A DNA stretch of 64,000 nucleotides from JAAZVM01 sp041694155. GTDB taxonomy: Bacteria > Patescibacteriota > Gracilibacteria > BD1-5 > UBA6164. The stretch covers positions 1 through 64,000 of the forward strand of contig JASMTS010000012.1 in NCBI GenBank assembly GCA_041694155.1. Direction: 5' to 3'. Below are positions 42,451 to 54,111 of the stretch, in pieces. The position numbers and the translations under genes are program-made. A model generated the notes under the pieces. It searched no databases, was not told the origin of the DNA, and saw only the letters and a program-made list of their open reading frames with translations. Each line of letters begins with the position of its first letter. Position 1 is the first letter of the stretch.

Positions 42451-45400
42451 TTATTTTTTTAATTTTATTTTTCTCTTTTTAGAGTTTCAATTAAAAATAA
42501 GTAGTAGATATTCTACAAATTTTTCATCATGTGCAAAATTTTTTATAGGACTTCTTAATCTATTAATATTTACAACTACAAAATTAACATCTTTATCTAG
42601 ATCCAAAAACTTTTTCAATTCAGCCATATCAAGCTTATCTGAAAAATCTATTTGATAATTAATTCAAACTCTTTTTATGCTTTTTATTTTATATTGACTA
42701 GAAAGTATTTTTAATCTTAATAAATCAAAAAAGTTATTAGTTTCATTTGGTAAAGAGCTATTTATACTAGAAAAATCACTAATAATATTATTTAAATCTT
42801 CTATTGTTCTAATACTTTCTATTTCTCTATAAAAATTGATTTTATCTAGTTCAGATCAAAAATAATCACTTGGAATATATGATTCTATATTCAAATCAAT
42901 AGTAGTGTTTATTTTTTTTGTAATATCTTGATCTTTTTCTTGAGTTTCAAGTGATTTTTTTTGTTTTAATTCTTCTATTTTGTCTTCTAACATTTCCAAA
43001 AACAGACTAACTCATATATCTATAGAAGAACCTGATTGTCTAATTCACAATATATCTCATCATCACCTTATTTCTAGATCTTTGACAGCAAGCTCAAATC
43101 ATGCTCATAAGTGACTATAATCAACTATAGTTTTTAGCCTTTTTGCAGCATCTTCTTTTATTTTGTCCTTTCTAAATAACAAATAACAATATCATTTTTT
43201 TTGTCACCTACCTACTCTTCATCTAAGCTGATGAATCTGACTGATACCAAAATTCATAGCATCATTTATAAAAATAGTATTAACTCATTTGAAATCTATA
43301 CCATTTTCTATAACAGTAGTAGACAATAAAATATCATATTTTTTTTGTTTGAAATCAATTATTCTTTTTTCTAAAAGATCTCATGATAGTTGACCATGAG
43401 CTATAATTATTTTTTTTCAAGGAAGTATTTTGGATAAATAATCAGCAAAACCTGATATTGTTTCTACTCTATTATGTATAAAAAATACTTGTCCTCATCT
43501 ATCAAACTCTCTCTTACAAGCATCAAATATCAAATCTTCGTCCAAAGAAGAAACTATAGTTTGAACTGATTGTTTTCAGACAGGCGGAGTAGTCAACATT
43601 GACACCTGCTTTATACCGTTCAAAGCCATATTAAGACTTCTAGGTATAGGTGTAGCTGACATAGAAAGTATATCAATATTTCATTTGAAATCTTTTATTT
43701 TTTCTTTGTCTTTTACTCAAAATTTGTGCTCTTCATCTACTACCAACAATCATAAGTCTTTAAAAGATACATCTTTGCTGAGAAGCCTATGAGTTCATAT
43801 TATCAAATCTATTTTTCCCTCAGATAGCTTTTTAAGTGTTGACTTTATAACAGCTGGTTTTTCAAACCTAGTAACGACTTCTATATTTATTGGAAAAGGA
43901 GCAAACCTTTCAATAGATTTTTCAAAATGTTCATAAGCAAGTACTACCAATGGAGATATAAGAGCGGCTTGTTTTCAATTGATTATTGATTTGTATATTG
44001 CAGCAAATGCTACTTCTGTTTTACCAAAACCTACATCTCAACTAAGAAGTCTATCCATAGGGTTTTGCGATTCCATATCTTTGTATATCTCGTTTATAAC
44101 ATTATATTGATCTGGAGTATAAGTGTACTCAAAACTATTAAAAAACTCTACTTCCATATTTGGCATACTCTTAAAAGAATGTCCAACTTGAAGCTTTCTT
44201 TTTGCAAAAATATCAAGTAGTTCTCCAGCTATTACTTCTACATCTTCTCATGCTTTAGCAAGTTTTTTTTCCCAATCTTTTGTAGACAATCATGTCAACT
44301 TTGGATTTTCTACTCATACATATTTAGAAAGCCTATATACTTCAGTAATAGGAACAAATAACTTGTCATTGTTTTTATACTCTATTGTTAAGTATTCTTT
44401 TTTGATTATAGATCAATTTTTTCACGATGGTAATTCTTTGGTTATTATCTCTTTAAAAACACCAATACCATGATCAATATGTACAACATAATCTCAAGTT
44501 TTTATTTGCATAAGCAAATCCATATTTTCACTTAAGCTTCTTTTGATTCTTTTTTTGATAAATATTCTAGATATATTGTCATCACATATGACAAATATAT
44601 TATCTTTTTTAAAACTCTTTAGATTATTTAGGCTACTTTCAAAAACTAAAACATTTTCATAATTATTCAAATTCAAAAAATTTTTTAGGGTTTTTGTATT
44701 TTTGGTAAATATATAACTAGTAGCTGACTTTTTATCCAAAATAACTTTAAAGTCATCCAAATTTTGTATAACTAAATCTCAAAAAGCCAAATCTATAGAG
44801 TTTTTGTGATTTCCAAGTGAAGAAAAAACCAAATAATTATTTAGTGAGTTGTATATAATATCAAAATCACTATAAAAATCTATATTGTCAAGTATTATAA
44901 ATATAGACTTTTTTGCTAGTTTTTCCAACAAATCAGTATTTATTTTTTTGCTAAATTCAAAATCATATATAGACTTATTAACTCAAAAGAAGTAATTGTC
45001 AAGTTGTTGGTCAGAATAATATATTTCGTCTATTTCATTACCCCAAAAGCTAATTTTTAGTATTTGTCAAGTTTTATCTATATAACTAAGAGTATCTCAC
45101 AATATAAAAAAAGTATAAGGATTTTGACTATCAGAAAACTTTATACCCAGATCATTTAATTTTTTACTAAGGTCGTTTATTTCTAACTCTTGTCACTTAT
45201 AAACTTCAAATATATTATTGTATTCAAAATTACTAATATTTGGTATATCAATATTAAATATATCATTTGATACTACATAGTTTGATATTCCATTATAAAA
45301 TATATTTGTCAAGTCGATAAAGTTATCCAGCTCTAATATATCTATATTTAAATATTTTGATATTTTTATATAAGAAGCTATTTGTTTTTGGTTTTCTAGT

Positions 45401-45519
45401 ACCAATAAAAAATCCTTATTTTCACGAATAAAATCTTTTGATAAAATAAGCTTATTAAAGTTGTTTACTAATCATGTATATATATTGTTTTTTTCGAGTT
45501 TTATTCCTAAATCTATCAC
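42451..45519 (-). CDS. mfd: Transcription-repair coupling factor
   Basis: 1022 codons, shorter than the usual 1100-1150. SF2 translocase that removes stalled RNA polymerase and recruits UvrA. Helicase motifs include the Walker A GDVGFGKTEVAFAA, the DEEH box in LVVDEEHKFG, and LSMSATPIPRSLNMA with LTTPP. The RNA polymerase-interaction and UvrB-like N-terminal parts are degenerate. The start is uncertain: no ATG fits the frame, and GTG at 45519 is the best candidate (then IDLGIKLEKNNIYTGLVNNFNKL). The gene is divergent from tsaB with 89 bp between them. Confidence 0.88.
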
Positions 45520-45608
45520 TACTATTTTTCTTATTATATTACAAATTGTTGCTAAATTATATAAAAAAATTAAAATAAGAGAAATTATTATTTTAGTTAT
45601 TTTAAAAA

Positions 45609-46169
45609 ATGAATTTATTTATAGATACTATATCAAAAAAATCAACAATGATATTGTTTAATGACTCTAGAAACATAATAAAACAAGAATACTTTGAAAT
45701 AAATGGTAATGAATCTAGCTTGCTTATACCAAATATAGATAAGTTTATAAAACAAAATAATCTAGATTACAAGAATATAAAAAATATAGTTATAGTAAAC
45801 TGACCTGGTAGCTTCACATGAGTTAGAACAGCAGTATTAGCAGTAAATACTATCAATTTTATAACAGACAACTATATAACAGCTATAAACTATTTTGATC
45901 AATACAATGATTACCCTATAATAAAAACTAGCTCTAGAAGAGACTCTTTTGTAAAAAAGGATGAATATAGTAATATAGAAATAATACCAAATCCTGAAGT
46001 AAACGAGTACTTAGAACAAAACAATATAAAAAAAATATATTGAGATTATTATATTGAGTGAGTACAAACAATTGATAATATAGATTATTCTGATATAATA
46101 AAAAAGATAGAATTTCAAAAAAACAAAAAAATACAAGCTATGTATATTAAAAAACCAAATATTTGTTAA
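45609..46169 (+). CDS. tsaB: tRNA t6A synthesis protein TsaB
   Basis: 186 codons. Scaffold partner of TsaD in making threonylcarbamoyl-A37. N-terminal NLFIDTISKKSTMILF and VNGPGSFTGVRTAVLAVNT (about 62-80) carry the TsaB signature, with the first Gly as TGA. The C-terminal lobe is shortened compared with the 230-residue E. coli protein. First gene of a tsaB-PH-era run on the plus strand. Confidence 0.88.
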
Positions 46170-46178
46170 ATATAGAAT

Positions 46179-46691
46179 ATGTTAAAATTAGAAAATCTAA
46201 AAGATTGAGAAAAAGTAATAATGGTACTTAGAAGACATTGGTTTGTTTATATAATATTGTTATCATATTTTTTGTGAATAACTATAATAACAAGTATAGT
46301 ATACTACTTATTTTGAATAAATATAATAACAAATATAGCTAGTATAATAATATGGCTAATTTTTAGTTTATTTCTATATCTAGAGTGGCTAAATTATGAG
46401 CTAGACTTGTATGTAGTTACTGACTCTAGAATTATATGAATAGAACAATCTAGTTTTCTTAATAGAAGAGTCTCAGAATGCAACCTATGACAAATACAAG
46501 AAGTAAACACTCAAACAAAATGATTACTACCAAATATACTTAATTATGGTACTCTAAAAATACAAACAGCTTGAAATAGTACTACAATGAGTATGAAATA
46601 TGCTCCAGATACTATGCAAAATGCTAGAAAAATATTAAATATAGTAGATGAATACAGAGAACAATACCAACTAAATCAAACTGAAGTTTAA
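46179..46691 (+). CDS. PH-domain (YdbS-like) membrane protein
   Basis: 170 codons. Two hydrophobic helices (about 25-45 and 50-72), then a beta-rich domain starting ELDLYVVTDSRIIGIEQSSFLNRRVSECNLGQIQEV, which matches bacterial PH domain 2 (YdbS/YdbT-like). It ends MKYAPDTMQNARKILNIVDEY. Role unknown; proteins of this class sit in the membrane. 9 bp after tsaB, 24 bp before era, so likely one operon. Confidence 0.75.
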
Positions 46692-46715
46692 ATAAATAAA
46701 AAATAAATACAATAA

Positions 46716-47615
46716 ATGCAAGAACTAAATATAAAAGATATATTAGACAATACAAGCGACCTAAAAAAACAAAAAAAAGTATGATATGTAGCCATTATAT
46801 GAAGACCTAATGCTTGAAAATCGACATTTATCAACACATTAATTGGAGAAAAAGTGTCTATAACAACAGATACTCCTCAAACAACTAGAAAAAGAGTTTT
46901 AGCAATATATAATGATGATGATAGTCAAATAATATTTTTTGATACTCCAGGTATACACAAGCATGCAAAGGATTTCAACAAAAAAATAAATGATGTTGCT
47001 ATAAATTCATTCAAAGAATCGGATTTGATACTGTATTTTATAGACTCTACTAGAGAATGATGAGAAGAAGAAAAATATATCAGACAAATAGTAGACATGG
47101 TAAACAAACCAGTAGTAAAAGTATATACAAAAACTGATTTACAAAGCAAAATACAAATACCTGAAAATGAAAATATAATAAAAATCTCTAGTGAAACAAA
47201 AGATGGTTTTGAACAATTGCTGAAAAAAACAAAATCATATTTGAATATTTGACCATTATTATTTCCAGAAGAATATTATACAAAACAAGATATATATTTT
47301 AGAATAAGTGAAATAATAAGAGAAAAAGCTTTTTTAGAAACAAAGGAAGAACTGCCTCACTCTATATACATATCGGTAGAAGAAATAGAAGACAGAGATG
47401 ATATATTAAAAATAATAGCATATATATTCACAGACACAGAAAGTCAAAAATATATAGTAATATGAAATGGATGAAAAAAAATCCAAGCCATAGGTAAACA
47501 AGCTAGAATAGAACTAGAAAAAATATTTGATAAAAAAGTATTTTTAGCACTAAGAGCCAAAACAAACAAAAACTGGAGAAAAAATGAATGACTTATAAAA
47601 AAGATATTAGATTAA
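46716..47615 (+). CDS. era: GTPase Era
   Basis: 299 codons. 16S rRNA maturation and 30S assembly GTPase. G1 IIGRPNAGKSTFIN (first Gly TGA), switch with TTDTPQTTRKRV, G3 FFDTPGIHKHAKDFNKK, a G4 that reads YTKTD in place of NKxD, and a C-terminal KH domain (YIVIGNGGKKIQAIGKQARIELEKIF). Normal length. The stop codon lies inside the terminator stem. Confidence 0.95.
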
Positions 47616-47631
47616 TCTAATATCTTTTTTT
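47597..47631 (+). terminator. Terminator of era
   Basis: Stem AAAAAGATATTAGA/TCTAATATCTTTTT, overlapping the stop codon, with T-run. Confidence 0.9.
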
Positions 47632-47636
47632 GTTAC

Positions 47637-47667
47637 AAAAAAAGACTGATTATATAATCAGTCTTTT
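47637..47667 (-). terminator. Terminator of the DsbA-like gene
   Basis: Stem AAAAGACTGATTAT/ATAATCAGTCTTTT; a second hairpin back to back with the era terminator, placed for the minus-strand gene ending at 47675. Confidence 0.88.
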
Positions 47668-47674
47668 AAAATTA

Positions 47675-48727
47675 TTAGTCTAATAATAAATTGTCAATAA
47701 GTTCAGTAAATGAATCATAAGGATAAGCTCCTGGTAATACTTCATATTCACCTGTTTGGTTGTTTATAAGTACATTATTTGGAGTACCTTGTACATTGAA
47801 TTCTTCTTGTCATAATGACATATGATAATCTATTCTAGCAGAACCTCTTTTTTCAGAGAAACAAGCATCAAAATCATCTTTATTAACACTATCAGCAACA
47901 TTGTTATAGATAGCATCTGCTCATGATGCACTATTAGCAAAACCTTGGTCTATAGCTTGATAATAAGTATCAGTCCCAGCTAATTCACCTATACATTCTA
48001 GAGCTTCTGCAGCATTTCTATCTCTAAAAGGCATATTCATAAATATCATATTTACATCTTCTGGATATGCTTCCATAATTTTTGATGGTACTTTGTCAGT
48101 TGCATGCATTTTTTGACAATAACTACATCCAAAATCACTAAATTCTAACCATGTTATTTGAGCATCACTATTACCTCTAGTATAAGAATTAGATTTGATT
48201 TCTTCTAATAAACCTTCTTCTAATATTTTGAAACCTCTATCACTTCTTTCTGCAAATGGATCATATGTAGCACCTATTTCTAAGTAATATTCACCGTTTG
48301 GTAATGGATATAAGTATTCGTTTATTTTGTATTGTTGACCTGGTTGTATTGGGTCATCACTTACATCAAAGTTTTTAGTACTAAATACTAAAGCTGGAAG
48401 TGTTTTTATATCATTTTCTTGTAAGAATTCAGATACACCTTCATCACTGAAATCTTTAGTAACTACATCTGCATTAGAGATAGAAGGTAATTGTTCTAAT
48501 GAACCTAGTATATCATCTATTTGAGAAGCAGAGTTTCTCTCATCAGTAATAACTTGTAAAGTCAAATCTTCATAATTTGCTTGTTGTTGTGATCAACTAT
48601 TGCTAACAACTGGTAAACCAGATTGTTTACCAAGCATAAAAGCCATAACAACAATAGCAACAAACATAACACCTATTACAGCTATCAAAGCTATAATTTT
48701 TGTATCAAATTTTTGATTTTCTGCCAT
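47675..48727 (-). CDS. Membrane-anchored DsbA-family thiol oxidoreductase
   Basis: 350 codons. One N-terminal transmembrane helix (about 11-33, IIALIAVIGVMFVAIVVMAFML), then an extracytoplasmic part. Its middle has WLEFSDFGCSYCQKMH, the CxxC redox centre (CSYC) of a thioredoxin fold of the DsbA/BdbD type, with GTPNNVLINN near the C-terminus supplying the cis-Pro loop. Contains an N-terminal extra domain of about 130 residues. Only two TGA-Gly codons occur, near the N-terminus and at SASGADAI, which suggests strong expression. It would form disulfides in secreted proteins. Confidence 0.88.
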
Positions 48728-49006
48728 ATATTTAATTAATAATAAAATAAAATCTAAAATATTTTATATCTAAGTCAGCAAAAGTAAAGCATAAAGCCAA
48801 AAAGACCTTTGACTTATATATAAAATATTTTTTGAATATATAAAACAAAATGAATAGTAAATCAATTGTAGTTTTTTTTGCTATAATTGCAAAAAAATAT
48901 GATTTATAGGTTAAAATATAGTTATTAATATTTTTTAACCTTAATATACATGTGATACAAAAACAAAAATAAAATATATAGAACAAATAAAAATGAAATA
49001 AATAAA
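48728..49006. other. Intergenic region before the IS110-type gene
   Basis: 279 bp, strongly AT-rich, between two divergent genes. The only clear structure is a hairpin at 48908-48941 (AGGTTAAAA/TTTTTTAACCT). No gene, no clear promoter. Confidence 0.5.
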
Positions 49007-50308
49007 ATGGAAAAATATTTAAAAAATAAAGAAATAGATATTTTTTTGGGCTTTGATATAGCAAAAGATTTTCACTATTTGTCTATACTATGCAAAAATA
49101 AAGATTTAGAATCAATATTTGATATTTGAGAAATACAAAACAATATAAAGTGATTTGAAGAACTATGAGATATAATACAAAAAATATTATATAGATGAAT
49201 AAAAAAAGAAAATATTTATATATGATTAGAAGTAACTTGAAGTTATTATTTTTCATTATTAAAATTTATAAAAGAAAAGAATTTAAAAAATATATATGTT
49301 ATAAATGGTAGTAAAATAAAAAATTTTAACTTATCAATAAATAATATACAAACCAAAAATGATAAACAAGATAGTATAATAATATGTAAATACATAAGTA
49401 CATACAAAAACAAGCTAGAAACTGACAATAATATAGTTAACTCTCATATTAAAAAAAGCAATTTTCTAGAGGTGTCCAACTTAAAATTTTTATATAGACA
49501 ACTAAGAAAAGAAAAGCAAGAAAAAAGAAAACTTATGTCAAAAATAAAAGAACTAACAAATAGAGTTTTTCCTGAAATATATGATGTATTTGTAAGCGCC
49601 AAATACAATCCTTGAGAGTTAGAGTATTATATAAAATCCAATTTTACAAAAAATCAAATAGTACAAATGAATAAAGAAGAGTTTTATACAAAAGTAATAA
49701 AAGACTCTCAAATAAATGACTCATTACAAAAAAACAAACAAAAAATATATAGACTACATGAACTGGTAAAATACTCTATTTGAATAGATGATTACTCATG
49801 ACACTATAAGTTTCAAATGAAAATACTTGTTGATAAATATCATCAAACAAAAATAAATATATCCAAAATAGAAAACTTTATACTAAAAGAGCTAGAATCT
49901 CAAAATGTCTATATTCCACAAATAATATGAGCTAGCAAAATCAGTCTTTGAGTATTTTATGCAGAGCTATGAGACTCAATATATACAAAAACAAATAAAC
50001 AAATAATAGGTTTTATATGATGGTACCCTAGTGAAAAATCTAGTGGTTGAAAGATTTTATCAAAACCAAAATTAGAAAGTAAATGAAACAAACTATTAAG
50101 AGAGCAAATATATCTAATTGTATATAATTTATGCTCAAAAATACCCGAAGTTAATGAATTAAAAAAAAGGATAATGCATCAAAAAAATATAAAAGCTATA
50201 GAAGCTATAATAATAATTTGATCAATATTTATAAGAATAATATCTTCACTATACAAAACATGACAAGATTTTGATATTAATACCTTTAGATCAAATTATT
50301 TGGAATAA
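49007..50308 (+). CDS. IS110/Piv-family transposase or DNA invertase
   Basis: 433 codons with many TGA-Gly, so it is adapted to this code. The N-terminal DEDD (RuvC-like) domain has FLGFDIAKDFHYLS (first Asp, about residues 15-28), IYIGLEVTGSYYFSLL (Glu, about 72-87) and KNDKQDSIIICKYIS (Asp pair, about 118-132). A coiled middle segment follows. The C-terminal transposase_20 domain has IGASKISLGVFYAELGDSI and GFIGWYPSEKSSGGK, which contains the candidate catalytic Ser, then GNKLLREQIYLIVYNLCSK. IS110 enzymes move elements with the help of a bridge RNA, and the related Piv protein inverts DNA. It lies directly upstream of a promoterless S-layer cassette. Confidence 0.88.
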
Positions 50309-50601
50309 TTTGATAAATACAAAAAATATTTCTTATATTATATTATTATATTGTTGAAGTAAGGGCTATTAGACCCTATAAGTAATTTGATAAAAATAAT
50401 AAAAAGTATTTATAAAATTAATATAAGATTTTTTACAAAAAATATAGATAGAAAAAAAGGACGAATAGATCCTATGAGTAACTAAATAAAAAGTAAAATA
50501 TTTTTGATACGAAGAAAATATATTTGAGCCCCAAAAAAATAATAGTTTTGGGGTAAGGGGCTTTTATAAAAATATATAAAAACACATAAAATAATAGAAA
50601 A
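50309..50601 (+). ncRNA. Structured non-coding region, candidate bridge RNA
   Basis: 293 bp without a gene between the recombinase and the S-layer cassette. Two related units start at 50363 (GGGCTATTAGACCCTATAAG) and 50459 (GGACGAATAGATCCTATGAG); their small stems covary (GGG/CCC against GGA/TCC). Then come CCCCAAAA/TTTTGGGG (50529-50553) and a competing AGCCCC/GGGGCT pair (50527-50562) ahead of TTTTAT. IS110 elements carry a guide RNA in a non-coding end, and this is the only structured one here. Identity is inference. Confidence 0.4.
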
Positions 50602-50616
50602 ATTACTTTAAACCCA

Positions 50617-53600
50617 ATGTCTAACCAATCTCAAACTGTTCCTAATACTGGTTTAGTTACATTTGGTAAATTTGATGTTACTGCTGGTTCAGAAGATGCC
50701 GCTATCTCTTCTATACAATTAGAAAGACAAGGTTTATCTGATAGAACTGATATATCTAGAGTATATTTTGAACAAAACTCAAAAAGAGTTTCTTCTAGAG
50801 GTTCTGTTAATATAGACAATGAAATAACTGTTTCATTTACTCCTGCTATGGTAGTAAAAGCTGGTACTACTGAAACTATAGATTTAGTTGTTGAATTAAA
50901 TGATGGTTCTGATGTTGGTGCTGAACACAGATTTGCTATCGTAGATGTTGAATCTAGTACTGATGTAGCTAACAACTTACCAGTTGTTACTAACACTATG
51001 AAACTTGGTTCTTACACTGTTGAAGAAGTTGCTTTTGATCCAACTGTTAATGGAGGTAATCCAGAATTAAACGTTGGTGATAATGATGTATTAATTGGTG
51101 AATTCCAATTAAGAACTACTGGTGATAGAGATAATCTATTTAAATCAGTTACTTTTAGAAATAATGGTGGTGCTGACTTAAATAATGTTTTAGCTAATGT
51201 TGGATTATATAACAACGGTGAAAATGTTGCTACTGAAGTAATGATTGAAGGTAGAGAAATCACTTTTATCGTTAACGATGAAATCGAAAACGGTAGAACT
51301 GAAAATTATGAAATCAGAGCTGATGTTGTTTCTCTAGAAAGATTAGAAGATAAAATTGAATTAGAATTAAGAAATAATACTGATTTAAATGTTGTTGAAG
51401 TTAGAACTAGCTTTTCTGCTCCAATAACTTTCTTTGGTAATAATGATACTATGACTGAATATACTTTAGTTGGTGGTGAATTATTATTATCTAGAGACTC
51501 TCAATATACTAATACTGATACTGTTTCTTCTTCTACTAATGATGTAGTTTTATTATCTTCTAACTTAAGAGTTGATGAAGCTATAACTGTTGAAGATTTA
51601 GTAATGAATTATGAAACTAATGAAGATGGAGACTCTTTATTTGAACAATATAGAGATTTAAAATTAGTAGTTGATGGTAGAACTGTAGCTACATATACTC
51701 CAAATGAAGATAATGATAATGGTAATACTGGTACTATCGAATTTGATGGAACTTTCTTAGTTCAATCTGACTCTAATATCAAAGTTTTAGGTAACTTACA
51801 AAATAGTGTTGCTGATAACTCTACTTTTGAAATAGTAGATTTCTCATTAAGTGTTGAAAATAATACTGCTTGAGATATTAGATATGTTTCTAATGATGAA
51901 AGAGTTGATGATATAGCTGGTACTGTTCAAGGTATCAAAGTTACTGTTGCTGAAGCTTCATTATTAATAACTAAAAATGACGGTTTAAACGATGAAACAT
52001 TAGTTTCTGGTGCTAAAGATGTTGAATTATTTGGTTTCTCAATGAGAGCTAATGATGTTTCTGATATAAAAGTTACTTCTTTAAGACCAACTGCTAATTT
52101 AGGAGGTGGATTAGAGCTAGCTAATATTACTAATATAAGACTTTACGAAGGTTCTACTCTATTAAAAACTGAAAATGATTTTGATTTTAATAGTTTAAAT
52201 ATAACTATACCTAAAAATAGTGCTAAATCATTTAGAATAGTTGCTGACTTTGACAACTCTGTTGAAGATAATGCTACTATTACATTATCATTAGATGATT
52301 CATCTGAAGTATCTGCTAGAAATGACCAATCTAATAAATTATTAGAAAACACTTCTATAGACGGTGTTGATTCTACTGAATTTACATTTGCTGGTGAAGG
52401 TGAATTATTAGTAAATAATAATTCTAGCTCTAGAGATGCTACTATCGTAAGTCCATCTGATTCTGAAACTGATGTATTTACATTTGATTTAGAAGCTAGA
52501 GATGATGACTTAAGATTAACTGATTTATATGTTAATAATGCTAATTCTGGTTCTGTTACTACAGAATCTACTGCTACATTAACTATTAATGGTGGTGCTA
52601 CAACTTCTAGTGGTATTGATGTTACTGTTCTTGGTAAAACTTTTAGTATTATTACTTTAGAAGAATTACAAGAAGCTACTGAGTCTACTGCTACAGAAGA
52701 CTTAAGTAAGACTTTTACTGGTGTTACTGGTAGTAATTTTGCTGATGATTACGGTAGTAGAATTTTAATTACTACAGCAAATGATAGCTTTATATTTACT
52801 CATAATGCTGCAACTTATGCTGAATTAGCTACTAATTTAGCTACTGAATATGATTTTATTACTGCTTCTGGTTCTGAAGTTACATTTACTTTTGATAACT
52901 GAGTAAATCAAAATGTTACAATTGAATCAGTAGAATGAAGTGCTGATTATTCTATACAAACTACTTGAGGTGTCGCTGAAGTTACTGCTGAAACTAATGC
53001 TGAAACAATTAGAGCTTATTTAGATGCAGATGGTGATTTAACGGCTACTAGAAATGGTACTGTTATTACTGTTACAAGAGAAGGAAATTATGAAACTACT
53101 ACTACTGTAGATACTGGAGATACTGGTTTAAATGTTTCTACTACTAATGGTAATGCAACTTCTACTGCTGTTTCTGCTTTAGACTTAAATGACTCAGTTA
53201 AATCTGCAAGTATTAGAGTTGATGGTAGAGTTATAGAAGGAGCAATTGTTTCTGCGAATACTCTATATTTCCCAATCGGAACTGCTAATCCTATTATCTT
53301 AGAAAGAGATGAAGTTGTTAGTGTTGATGTTAACTTAGCTTTCAATGATTCTAACACTAGAACTAACAAACAATTTAGTCTAAGAATTGGTTCAGCTGAT
53401 TATACTGGAACTGTTAATGGTACTGTTAATGGTATGAGATTAGTATCTGATAGTACAGGTCAAGAAATAAAAGATATTGATGTTTCTGGGGTTGAATCAG
53501 AAACTCATTTATTAGCTAGATCTAAACCTACTGTTTCTAGATTATCAGAATCTGATTCTACTATTGCTTACAAATTTACAGTTACTGCTGACGCAAATAG

Positions 53601-53973
53601 AAAAGTTGATTTAGAAAAATTAGAATTTAATGTAAGAGGTGTAGCTCAAAGTGGTGCTCTTTTCACATTAAGAAAAGAAGGTTCTAGTGCAATTGTATCT
53701 AATAAATCCGTAGACCTTTCTAAAGATGGTTCTACTTTTAGTTTTATATCTTCAGAACTGTCTAAAGATGATGAAATAACTTCTGGTACAACTACTACTT
53801 ATGTATTAGAAATATGAGGTGTTGATACTACTGCTGGTGGTGCTAATGATGAAAGTACTAGAGAAGTTGAATTAACTGACCTAGTTTACCAAGATGATGT
53901 AAATAATCCTGAAGATATTTCAGTTGAATCTTACAACATTTTACCTACTACTGCTACAACTCACAAATACTAA
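50617..53973 (+). CDS. S-layer protein cassette lacking signal and SLH domains
   Basis: 1118 codons, open to TAA with six or so TGA-Gly codons. It is homologous along its length to residues about 245 to the end of the S-layer protein at 55575-59273 (both read TLNPMS...SQTVPN...GLVTF, then GSEDAAISSIQLER, and so on), but lacks the signal peptide and SLH modules. Homology begins abruptly at about 50604 inside the codons ITLNP, with a stop upstream in frame at 50587. The ATG at 50617 is an internal Met, so translation from it would give a non-exported protein. More likely a silent donor cassette or 5'-truncated gene. Orientation is opposite to the complete gene. Confidence 0.85.
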
Positions 53974-54008
53974 TTATTAGTTTTTGTTAAATAGTGCATA
54001 GTTTATAC

Positions 54009-54044
54009 AAAAAAACCCTAAGCTTAATGCTTAAGGTTTTTTTT
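54009..54044 (+). terminator. Terminator of the S-layer cassette
   Basis: AACCCTAAGC/GCTTAAGGTT hairpin followed by T8. It is nearly identical to the terminator behind the complete S-layer gene (55517-55551), so the duplication includes the 3' flank. Confidence 0.85.
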
Positions 54045-54072
54045 GTTGTTTTAATTACAAACTAGACAATAA

Positions 54073-54111
54073 AAAAAAGACAAGCTAATTATTATTAGCT
54101 TGTCTTTTTTT
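54073..54111 (-). terminator. Terminator of the 54110-55429 gene
   Basis: Stem AAAAAGACAAGCTAA/TTAGCTTGTCTTTTT, symmetric, between convergent genes. Confidence 0.88.

Noticed and set aside
45461..45661. Short plus-strand ORF between mfd and tsaB
   Set aside because: It overlaps the mfd N-terminus on the opposite strand and has no family features; tsaB explains the plus strand from 45609.
50617..53973. Functional stand-alone surface protein from ATG 50617
   Set aside because: That Met is internal to the homologue, with no signal peptide; export and anchoring would fail.
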